A stretch of DNA of 10,141 bases. Origin: Verrucomicrobiota bacterium (lineage in GTDB: Bacteria; Verrucomicrobiota; Verrucomicrobiia; Limisphaerales; UBA1096). The notes beneath the pieces were generated by a model. It was not told where the DNA came from. It searched no databases and worked only from the letters and a program-made list of their open reading frames with translations. The stretch lies in contig QOAX01000305.1 of NCBI GenBank assembly GCA_003972865.1, forward strand, positions 1 through 10,141. The letters are read 5' to 3'. This document shows, one piece after another, positions 1-6,362 of this stretch. Position 1 is the stretch's first letter. Each line of letters begins with the position of its first letter. Made by a program: the position numbers and the translations under genes.

Positions 1-2
1 CC

Positions 3-155
3 GCCTTTGTGGGGAATTCCCCGGAACCCAAAATCCCAACCGGCCATGTCCATAAACGCCACAACAACGGCTTCAACGCGATTTTCACGGACGGCCACGC
101 GAGCCTCATCAAAGACTCAACCCTCGGCATGTGGACCAACCGCTCCGGAGACTAA
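3..155 (+). CDS. Pseudopilin-like protein with H-X9-DG motif, C-terminal end only
   Basis: This is the last 50 codons of a gene that begins left of the window; the reading frame is open from base 3 to the TAA at 153-155. The peptide contains HNNGFNAIFTDG, a histidine followed by nine residues and Asp-Gly. That is the H-X9-DG motif of prepilin-type, DUF1559-like proteins, which are greatly expanded in Planctomycetota and Verrucomicrobiota. The ending LGMWTNRSGD also fits these families. Such proteins carry an N-terminal type IV pilin methylation helix (not visible here) and are thought to be assembled by type II secretion or pilus-like machinery in the cell envelope. The gene converges on uvrA with 27 nt between the stop codons. 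The family call rests on the motif and the ending alone. Confidence 0.72.
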   Translation, partial: AFVGNSPEPKIPTGHVHKRHNNGFNAIFTDGHASLIKDSTLGMWTNRSGD

Positions 156-182
156 AGGGAATACTGCAATAGTGACGGCGGA

Positions 183-3089
183 TCATCCCGCGCGCAGGGC
201 TTTGGCGGTGTGGGATTGTTTGTTTTTGGCGATGGTGGCGGGTGGGCCTTGGGCAATGAGTTGGCCGCCCTCGTCGCCGGCCTCGGGGCCGAGGTCGATC
301 ACCCAGTCGGCTTGCCGGATGAGGTCAAGGTTGTGTTCCACCACAATCACTGAGTGCCCCTCGTCTACTAGCTGGTGCAGCACCTTGGCCAGGAGCCGCA
401 CGTCGTCGAAGTGCAGGCCGGTTGTCGGTTCGTCGAAGAGGTACAGCGTCGGGCCGGTGGCGGTGCGCTTGCCCTGTGCCTCGGCGAGGCTGCGGACGAG
501 CTTGAGGCGCTGGCTTTCGCCGCCGGAGAGGGTGTTCACCGGCTGGCCAAGCCGCAGGTAGCCTAGGCCGACGTCGCTTAGCAACTGCAGCTTGGCCCGT
601 GCCCTGGCCGCCGGCCGCGAGTCGGGATGGCCGCCGAGAAACGCGATCACCTCATCGGCGGTGGCGTCGAGCAGGGCGGCGATGTTCCAGGCCGGGCGCT
701 TGGCCAGGGGCGGCGTGAGCCTGGCCTCGAGCACGTGGTCGCGGTAGCGGCGACCGTTGCACTCGGGGCACTTGATGAATACATCACTCAAAAACTGCAT
801 CTCGATTTTCTCGAAACCAGTGCCACGGCAGTAGCCGCACTGGCCCTGCGCGGAGTTGAAACTGAACGCTCCGGCCGGCAACTCAAGCGCCCTGGCCTCG
901 GGGCTGGCGGCGAACAGTTTGCGAATGTCATCGAACGCGCCGATGTACACCGCCGGGTTCGAGCGCGGCGTGCGGCCCAGCGACGACTGATCGACCATCA
1001 TCACCGACTCGATCGAGCGCCAGCCGGTCAGCTTGGCCAAGCGGGCGTCCACCACCAACTCGCCGCCGAGTTTGTCGCGCAGCGCTGGCAGCAGGCCGTC
1101 GCGGATGAGCGTCGTTTTGCCGGAGCCGCTGACGCCGGTCACGCAAACCAGGCGGCCAAGTGGGATGTCCACGGCGAAGTCACTCAAGTTGTGCCGAGTG
1201 AATCTGGCCAGGCAAAGTCGCGGCGTGCGTGCGGTCACCGCGCGCGCCGGGGGCGGCTCGAGTTGATTGCGGCCGGAGAGATAGTTGGCGGTGAGCGAGG
1301 TGCGGCACTTGGCCAGGCGCGAGCCTGCGCCGTTGTACACGATCTCGCCGCCGCGCTCGCCGCGTTCCGGGCCAAGATCGACGATGTGGTCCGCTCGACG
1401 GATGACGCCGGTTTCGTGCTCGACGACAACCAGTGTGTTTCCGAGATCGCGAAGATTTTCCAGCAACCCAACCAGCCGTTCGGTGTCGCGCGGGTGCAGG
1501 CCGACGCTGGGTTCGTCGAGGACGTACAGCATGTTCACCAATTTCGACCCGAGACAGGCAGTGAGGTTCACGCGCTGGGTTTCGCCGCCGGACAACGTGC
1601 GCGTCGGCCGATCGAGCGTAAGGTAGCCAAGGCCGATGCGCACCATGGCGTCGAGCCGGCCGCGCACCTCGGCCAGCACCGGCGCAAGTGCGTCCGATTG
1701 GTTGAGGCCAAGCCGACTGGCGAGACTCTCGATCACGCCCGCCGCGTCGCGGATGGGGAGCTGGTAAAAATCGGAGAGCGTCAGCCAATCGCCACTACCG
1801 GTGTGGTCGAGCTTGAAGCGCAGCGAGTCCGGCTTGAAGCGTTGGCCCTTGCACGCCGGGCAGGTCGTGTAGGTGCGGTAGCGCGAGAGCAAAACGCGGA
1901 CATGCATCTTGTACGCCTTGCTCTCGAGCCAGCGAAAATAACCGGCAACGCCGTACCATGCGTCGGGCCAGGTGCGGCCCGGCTTGCCGTAGTCCGGCTC
2001 GCCCTTGATCACCCAGTCGCGCGCTTTTTTTGGGAGCTTGTTGAATGGCACGTTGGTCGGGATGCCGTCCTGTTTCGCGGCGGTCATCATCTCTCGCTGG
2101 CACTCGGCGCCGTGCCCGGTTTGCCACGGCTTGACGACGCCCTCGGCGATTGACCGGGTGAGGTCCGGCATCGCGAGCCGGTAATCGATCAAGATGATCC
2201 GGCCGAAACCCTTGCACTCTGGGCAGGCGCCAATCGGGTTGTTGAAACTGAACAGCGACGGCGACGGGTCGCGGTACTCGTTGTCGCACACGGCGCAATG
2301 GAAATGCCGGCTGAACCGCTGTTGGCCAAGCGCGGCGATGTGAACGGCGAGGTGGCCCTTGCCGAACTGATACGCCTGCCCGGCTGCCTCGAGAAACCGC
2401 GCGCGGTTGCCCTTGGCCAAGCGAATGCGATCCTGCACGACGGTCAGCGACGCCAGCCTGCGCTTGGCCAGGCGCTTGGCCGCCTCCTCGATCCATAGCA
2501 GCTTCGGCAACCTGCCGCGCCGCGCTTTTGCGGAGGGATCGACGACTCGCCGGTAGCCCTGCTTGCCGATGAGTTGCAGTGACTCGACAATCGAAATCTT
2601 GTCCGACAACGGCACGTCGAATGTGACCAGCGCCTCGTCGGCCTGGCTGCCAAGCAGCGTTTTCCAAATGCCAAGTGGCTCGTCGCGGGTCACGGGTTCG
2701 CCGCAGTGGTCACAGTGGCACTGGGCGAGGTGTGTCCACAGGTTTTTCATGTGGTCGCACACCTCGGTCATCGTGCCGATGGTCGAGCGCGTGGTGCGGA
2801 CGGTGTTGCGCTGACCCAGCGCGATCGCCGGCGGGATGCCGTCGATGCGATCGACCTGCGGCTTGTCCATCCGGTCAAAAAACTGGCGGACGTACGGCGA
2901 GAAGGTCTCGACGTAGCGGCGCTGGCCCTCGGCAAACAGTGTGTCGAACGCGAGCGAACTTTTGCCGGAACCGCTCAGGCCGGTGAACACGATCAGCTTG
3001 CCCTTGGGCAAATCAAGGTCGAGATTCTTGAGGTTATTGTGGCGGACGCCACGAAGCCGGATCACGCCGTTGGTGTCTTTGCTTGGCAA
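183..3089 (-). CDS. uvrA: UvrABC nucleotide excision repair ATPase subunit A
   Basis: UvrA is the damage-sensing ATPase of bacterial nucleotide excision repair; it forms a dimer and loads UvrB on DNA lesions. At 968 aa it is slightly longer than the 940 aa of E. coli. The two ABC modules are complete: Walker A GLSGSGKSS (37-45) and GVSGSGKTT (652-660); signatures LSGGETQR (499-506) and LSGGESQR (854-861); Walker B VLDEP (523-527) and LFDEP (884-888). Zinc-module cysteine pairs are at 265/268 with 289/292 and at 751/754 with 774/777; CPAC (410-413) is also present. A region of about 115 residues between 135 and 250 fits the UvrB-binding domain, so this is not the UvrA2 type lacking it. The segment VETFSPYVRQFFDRMDKPQVD differs from the usual VESLSAYARQF and resembles UvrAs I associate with planctomycetes. 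The start drawn is TTG; a GTG at 3065 (residue 9) would give an N-terminus closer to the family norm. Neither has a clear ribosome binding site. The gene begins 16 nt after the DUF5069 gene, so it is probably last in that transcript. Confidence 0.96.
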   Translation of the reverse strand: MPSKDTNGVIRLRGVRHNNLKNLDLDLPKGKLIVFTGLSGSGKSSLAFDTLFAEGQRRYVETFSPYVRQFFDRMDKPQVDRIDGIPPAIALGQRNTVRTTRSTIGTMTEVCDHMKNLWTHLAQCHCDHCGEPVTRDEPLGIWKTLLGSQADEALVTFDVPLSDKISIVESLQLIGKQGYRRVVDPSAKARRGRLPKLLWIEEAAKRLAKRRLASLTVVQDRIRLAKGNRARFLEAAGQAYQFGKGHLAVHIAALGQQRFSRHFHCAVCDNEYRDPSPSLFSFNNPIGACPECKGFGRIILIDYRLAMPDLTRSIAEGVVKPWQTGHGAECQREMMTAAKQDGIPTNVPFNKLPKKARDWVIKGEPDYGKPGRTWPDAWYGVAGYFRWLESKAYKMHVRVLLSRYRTYTTCPACKGQRFKPDSLRFKLDHTGSGDWLTLSDFYQLPIRDAAGVIESLASRLGLNQSDALAPVLAEVRGRLDAMVRIGLGYLTLDRPTRTLSGGETQRVNLTACLGSKLVNMLYVLDEPSVGLHPRDTERLVGLLENLRDLGNTLVVVEHETGVIRRADHIVDLGPERGERGGEIVYNGAGSRLAKCRTSLTANYLSGRNQLEPPPARAVTARTPRLCLARFTRHNLSDFAVDIPLGRLVCVTGVSGSGKTTLIRDGLLPALRDKLGGELVVDARLAKLTGWRSIESVMMVDQSSLGRTPRSNPAVYIGAFDDIRKLFAASPEARALELPAGAFSFNSAQGQCGYCRGTGFEKIEMQFLSDVFIKCPECNGRRYRDHVLEARLTPPLAKRPAWNIAALLDATADEVIAFLGGHPDSRPAARARAKLQLLSDVGLGYLRLGQPVNTLSGGESQRLKLVRSLAEAQGKRTATGPTLYLFDEPTTGLHFDDVRLLAKVLHQLVDEGHSVIVVEHNLDLIRQADWVIDLGPEAGDEGGQLIAQGPPATIAKNKQSHTAKALRAG

Positions 3090-3105
3090 TGGCTCGGGGG
3101 ACGAA

Positions 3106-3630
3106 TTAGCCCTTGGCCGAGCAGGCTTTGATGTAGTCGATGATCGCGCGGTCGTCGTCGCCGGCCTCGAGGGTGACGCGCAGGAAATCGACGAGATTCG
3201 AGTTGTGCTCGCGCAAGAACGGCCGGTCGCCGCCGCAGCCGTACATCAAGTCGGGCGGCAGTTCGCCGGCGAGCTTGGCGCGGGCCTTGACGATGAGGCG
3301 CGGCAGCCAGGCAATGCCATCGACTTCGTCCGTCTTGGCCGGGATCTTGTCGGGATCGATCTTGGTCGTGGCCGATTCACTGCCGAGCACGTTCACAAAA
3401 TGATCGCGCCGCAACTCTGTGACACCCTCGACCTGTTCGTACTCGACGTCGTCCCAGTTGATGCTGTCCTCCACGAAGTCGAACAATTCCCGTGTGGAAC
3501 AACCGATCGTGGCGAGGAAATAAACCTCGTCCGGCTCAAAGAGGGTCAGCGTGGTGGTGCGCCCTGCACGATAGCGCTCCGGCGCGGAGTGGTACAGTTC
3601 GCGGAACCTGGCTTTCCAGTCGTCGGACAT
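3106..3630 (-). CDS. DUF5069 domain protein of unknown function
   Basis: A 174-aa soluble protein starting MSDDWKARF. I chose the ATG at 3630 over the longer open frame (to 3699) because the extension would run into the end of the preceding gene, and the chosen start lies only 5 nt after that gene's TAA. The C-terminal half, with WLPRLIVKARAKLAGELP (109-126), MYGCGGDRPFLR (129-140) and a closing acidic DDRAIIDYI helix, matches my recollection of DUF5069, a family common in Verrucomicrobiota and Planctomycetota. The N-terminal ~95 residues are helical and acidic without a known motif. Cys132 in YGCGGDR is a candidate conserved residue. No signal peptide or membrane segment is visible, so it is probably cytoplasmic. 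It sits between a TIM-barrel enzyme and uvrA, 16 nt from uvrA, which suggests co-transcription; a functional link to either is not shown. Confidence 0.82.
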   Translation of the reverse strand: MSDDWKARFRELYHSAPERYRAGRTTTLTLFEPDEVYFLATIGCSTRELFDFVEDSINWDDVEYEQVEGVTELRRDHFVNVLGSESATTKIDPDKIPAKTDEVDGIAWLPRLIVKARAKLAGELPPDLMYGCGGDRPFLREHNSNLVDFLRVTLEAGDDDRAIIDYIKACSAKG

Positions 3631-3635
3631 GCGGA

Positions 3636-4460
3636 TTAATTGCGTAAATTGATGGCCGACATCAAGCGATCCGTGGCGGAATAAGCCTCGGTGACCCACT
3701 CGACGATTTGAGAGGGGTCGGGCGCGTACTCGAGTTCGAGGCTGATCGCGCCGTCGAAGTCCAGATCCTTGATCGCCTGCAGGTAGCCCTCAAACGGCAC
3801 TGCGCCCCGGCCCGGCGGCAGGTCGCCGTGCACTTTGCCGTCGCAGTCGGAAATGTGCACGTGCCCGGCGCGTCCCTTGATCGCGGCGAGCGACTCGGGC
3901 GGACTGTCGCTCAGCACCATGTGGCTAATATCGATGTTCGCCTTGACGGCGGGGTTGTCCACGTCGGTCAGGAAGCGATCCATCTCGCCGATGGTGTTGA
4001 CGAGCGACATGTGAAACGGCTCCAACTCGATGACGATCTCTAGGTCGCGCTCGCCGGCGTAGTCGCCGAGGAGCTTGCAGTTGTCGACGGCAAACCGCCA
4101 TTGCTCCTCAGGCGGGATGACCTCCTTCTGCCAGATGTATTCGCCGATGACGAGCAGATAGTTTTTCGCGCCGAACGTCGCGCCCATGTCGAGGTAGCGT
4201 TTGCAGCGCTCGACGTGGAAGCGCTGCACCGACGGGTTGAAATCCACCAAGCCGACGCTTACGCCGACCACGCTGATGACCGGCAACTCAAGCTCGTCGC
4301 AGGTCTGCCGGATCTCGGTGATGCGGCCCTCGGCCTGTGGCTCCATCGGATCCTCGAAAATATCGACACAGTCGAAGCCCAGTTCCTTGGTTTTCCTGAG
4401 ACCCTCCACAAGGCCAACGCCGTGCTGCTCCCAAGCCGAATTAATCATTCCCAGTTTCAT
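3636..4460 (-). CDS. Xylose-isomerase-like TIM-barrel protein (sugar phosphate isomerase/epimerase family)
   Basis: A 274-aa protein of the xylose-isomerase-like / AP endonuclease 2 fold (PF01261). This fold covers sugar epimerases, hydroxypyruvate isomerase, inosose dehydratase and 3-dehydroshikimate dehydratase. Likely metal ligands can be read at the usual strand ends: Glu147 in ELEPF, Asp177 and His180 in NIDISH, His202 in HVHISD, and Glu242 in SLELEY. The loop GRGAVPF (217-223) is also typical. I start at the ATG of MKLGMINSAW (4460) because the first barrel strand begins there; an upstream ATG at 4496 would add 12 residues unlike the family. No signal peptide is seen, so it should act in the cytoplasm. 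It lies 74 nt after a shikimate-dehydrogenase-like gene and 5 nt before the DUF5069 gene. The exact substrate cannot be read from the sequence; 3-dehydroshikimate dehydratase is one option suggested only by the neighbour. Confidence 0.88.
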   Translation of the reverse strand: MKLGMINSAWEQHGVGLVEGLRKTKELGFDCVDIFEDPMEPQAEGRITEIRQTCDELELPVISVVGVSVGLVDFNPSVQRFHVERCKRYLDMGATFGAKNYLLVIGEYIWQKEVIPPEEQWRFAVDNCKLLGDYAGERDLEIVIELEPFHMSLVNTIGEMDRFLTDVDNPAVKANIDISHMVLSDSPPESLAAIKGRAGHVHISDCDGKVHGDLPPGRGAVPFEGYLQAIKDLDFDGAISLELEYAPDPSQIVEWVTEAYSATDRLMSAINLRN

Positions 4461-4534
4461 TATGCTGTAATGTTTACGCCCAACGGTACGGAGCATTCCC
4501 GACCAGGGAAAGGCGAAAAAGAACCGAATGGAGC

Positions 4535-5392
4535 CTAAGCGTCGAATAATTCCTCAAGGCGGGTGCGCATCACGCCGCCGTCCACCGTCACGCCGGTCCA
4601 GTACTTGATGCCGGTGATGCCTTGATTCACAAGCATACCCAAGCCGTCGAGCACCTTGCAGCCGCGTACCTCGGCATCCTTGATCAGATTCGTTCGGGGT
4701 GGATTTGGAATCACATCGGCCACCACCATGTCTGCTGACAGCGAATCCAAATTCAAAGCCAAGCGAGCATCGATATCAGGATACAAGCCGATCGACGTGG
4801 CATTGATTACGACATCAACTCCATCCGCAACCGAGTAATCGCCGTCCCATTTTTCGAACGCCGCCTTGGCTTGTGTCTTGTCGTTGAGCAACGCCACCAG
4901 TTCCTCGCCGCGCCCGGGCGAACGATTGACGATCGTTATGTTTGTCGCCCCGGCCAAGGCCACCTCGACACCGATCGCACGGGCGGCACCGCCGGCGCCA
5001 AACATCATCACGCGTTTGCCGGTCGGATCGACGACCTCCCGCAGCGACTTCAGGAAGCCCTTGCCGTCGGTGTTTTCGCCGATGAGTTCATCCTCACGAC
5101 GAACGACACAGTTCACGGCACCAATGACCTCTGCCGATTCTCCCAGACCATCGATGTATTGAATCACCTCAATCTTGTTCGGCAGCGAACAGTTGAACCC
5201 GGCCCAGTTCATGGCGCGAGCACCGGCAACCGCCGCACCTAAATTCTCCGGCCCGACTTCCGTGTTGATGTAACGCCAATGCAGGCCGTGATGACGATAA
5301 GCCGCCTCCACCATTTCAACGGTGGGATTCTCAGCAGCCGGCTTGGCAAATGAGCCGGTCAAACTCGGTAGAAAATTCAATTCCTCTGACAT
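4535..5392 (-). CDS. aroE: Shikimate-dehydrogenase family oxidoreductase, divergent substrate site
   Basis: A 285-aa NAD(P)-dependent dehydrogenase of the AroE family, which reduces 3-dehydroshikimate to shikimate in the aromatic amino acid pathway. Conserved features are Lys73 in LPNK, Asn94 in GAVN, Asp109 in GENTDG, the nucleotide-binding loop GAGGAARA (132-139), NRSPGR (156-161, with Arg157 and Arg161 suggesting NADP), NATSIG (197-202), and the C-terminal GLGMLVNQG with Gln257. The oddity is the N-terminus. Where E. coli has HSKSP, whose two serines bind the shikimate carboxylate, this protein has AAENP (19-23), so both serines are missing. The catalytic strand reads CSLPNK rather than VTIPHK. 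This could be a clade with another substrate (quinate-like or sugar-acid-like) or a true AroE with a reworked site, so the symbol is tentative. The ATG at 5392 has no Shine-Dalgarno match. A TIM-barrel gene follows 74 nt downstream. Confidence 0.85.
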   Translation of the reverse strand: MSEELNFLPSLTGSFAKPAAENPTVEMVEAAYRHHGLHWRYINTEVGPENLGAAVAGARAMNWAGFNCSLPNKIEVIQYIDGLGESAEVIGAVNCVVRREDELIGENTDGKGFLKSLREVVDPTGKRVMMFGAGGAARAIGVEVALAGATNITIVNRSPGRGEELVALLNDKTQAKAAFEKWDGDYSVADGVDVVINATSIGLYPDIDARLALNLDSLSADMVVADVIPNPPRTNLIKDAEVRGCKVLDGLGMLVNQGITGIKYWTGVTVDGGVMRTRLEELFDA

Positions 5393-5420
5393 AGTAAAAA
5401 TCGGCGGGGATGGTTAATGC

Positions 5421-5456
5421 CGCTTGGCCAAGCGTCAAGCCGCGCTTGGCCAAGCG
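5421..5456. repeat. Two perfect CGCTTGGCCAAGCG palindromes forming a strong hairpin
   Basis: Two identical 14-bp perfect palindromes (5421-5434 and 5443-5456) are separated by 8 nt. Because each copy is its own reverse complement, the pair can fold into a 14-bp GC-rich stem with an 8-nt loop on either strand, or into two small cruciforms. The structure sits between the end of the ispH/ferritin block and the start of the aroE-like gene, about 30 nt upstream of its ATG. On the minus strand a run of five T (5396-5400) follows at some distance, so it is not a classic intrinsic terminator, but it could end or attenuate transcription or protect a 3' end, as REP/BIME elements do. The same palindrome recurs elsewhere in the window. 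Confidence 0.85.
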
Positions 5457-5498
5457 TGAGCCGATGTCAGGGGAAGCTTGCCGCGCCTTGGCTTCAGC

Positions 5499-5585
5499 GC
5501 GGGTGGCCTCGGCCTTGGCCGGAGTGTCCGAGTTGAACTTGGACAAGCGCCTGGTGATCTCGGCTTCGTTCGACCAAAGCGCTCG
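5499..5585 (-). pseudogene. Copy of the 3' end of a kamA-like gene
   Basis: By hand alignment, this stretch matches 9773-9859, the last ~87 nt of the kamA-family gene at the right edge, at about 65 of 87 positions without gaps. In the matching frame it reads ALWSNEAEITRRLSKF and ends in AKAEATRA, against ALWANEPEINRRLAKF and AKAEATRV in the intact gene: 19 of 29 residues identical. The similarity stops abruptly close to the ferritin-like gene's end; nothing of the PGGGGK region is present. The frame continues in line with the ferritin gene after its TGA, from a possible GTG at 5612, but no known domain is formed. I interpret it as a decayed remnant or a dispersed partial duplicate. A small real gene or a shared C-terminal tail module is possible. 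Confidence 0.5.
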
Positions 5586-5618
5586 CTCCGTGACATGCTC
5601 GCCGGCCAACACGGTTGA

Positions 5619-6362
5619 TCACCGCGTGCGCCAGCGAAACTCCGGCATACGAAGGCCGGCCAGTGAGGGGTACGCTGCGCCGCCGAACACACCCGCCGAC
5701 ACCTCGTCGAAAATCAAACCGCAATCCCACCAGAATCCCTCCGCGCTCACGCCACAGGCGCGCAGCAGTTTGCCGTGGTCCAGCCACACCAACAGACATG
5801 CCGCCCGGAACATTAGCCGCCACACCGCGCACACCGCCACTCGCATCAGGAACGGCCAGCGCGCGAACGCCCGCCGCAGGTAATCCACCTGAAACGCCAG
5901 GTGTCCATCCTCGTCGTGCCCAATCTGCGCGGACACCTCACGCACCACCGCGTCGTCCACTCCCTCACGCAACGCGCGGAAGTAACGCACGGCAATCATC
6001 TCTGCCGCCAGCAGCACCAGCACTTCCAACTTTAATCCCAGCAGCCGCCGCACTCGCGAAAACCCCCAGTCGCTCCAGTGCCAACTCAGCAGCGGCGCGT
6101 TCAGTTTCTCGAGCACACACGCCATCAAGCGTGCATGCTCCTGTTCCTCCTTGATGAAAAACTCGAGAGCGTGACGGTACTCCATGGGCTCGCCCACTGC
6201 GTTCCGCCGCAGCCAGGAGCCGTCGCCCGACTCACCCAGTTGAAAGCGCTGCAGAGACCGAACCAAGACCGCCCGTAGCGCCGGTGGCACGTTCACGCCC
6301 TCATCCCACGGGATGGCTCGCCGCCGCTTTTTATTCGTGATGAAATAATCGAACCATTCCAT
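5619..6362 (-). CDS. Ferritin-like di-iron protein
   Basis: A 247-aa, mostly helical protein beginning MEWFDYFITNKKRRRAIPWD. Candidate di-iron ligands are spaced as in ferritin-like four-helix bundles: Glu73 and His76 in EEQEH, Glu121 in LAAEMIAVRYF, and Glu151 and His154 in HDEDGH, with Glu44 in QLGESGDG a possible first-helix ligand. Similar proteins of unknown function occur in several phyla; roles in iron storage, oxidation or hydroxylation are all possible. Hydrophobic stretches near 113-124 and 170-195 are more likely bundle helices than true membrane spans, but this is not certain. The start ATG overlaps the ispH stop codon by one base (TGATG) and is preceded by a good GGGAGG sequence, which rules out the longer upstream frame and predicts translational coupling with ispH. 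Because IspH needs a [4Fe-4S] cluster, an iron or redox link is a reasonable inference only. Confidence 0.83.
   Translation of the reverse strand: MEWFDYFITNKKRRRAIPWDEGVNVPPALRAVLVRSLQRFQLGESGDGSWLRRNAVGEPMEYRHALEFFIKEEQEHARLMACVLEKLNAPLLSWHWSDWGFSRVRRLLGLKLEVLVLLAAEMIAVRYFRALREGVDDAVVREVSAQIGHDEDGHLAFQVDYLRRAFARWPFLMRVAVCAVWRLMFRAACLLVWLDHGKLLRACGVSAEGFWWDCGLIFDEVSAGVFGGAAYPSLAGLRMPEFRWRTR

Noticed and set aside
11..22. GGGGAATTCCCC perfect 12-bp palindrome
   Set aside because: It is a single copy inside the pseudopilin coding region, and nothing around it suggests function.
627..2153. 508-codon open frame on the plus strand opposite uvrA
   Set aside because: It lies entirely antisense to a fully supported uvrA, has no recognisable motif and an Ala/Arg/Gly/Val-rich composition typical of shadow frames in GC-rich DNA.
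4496..4510. TTCCC-GACCA-GGGAA inverted repeat between the aroE-like and TIM-barrel genes
   Set aside because: A 5-bp stem with a 5-nt loop and no T run is too weak to call a terminator or operator.
5331..5612. Open frame after the ferritin stop, in the same frame, as TGA readthrough or a separate small gene
   Set aside because: Only the kamA-like segment is recognisable, the frame runs into the aroE-like gene, and there is no sign of recoding; a remnant is the simpler reading.
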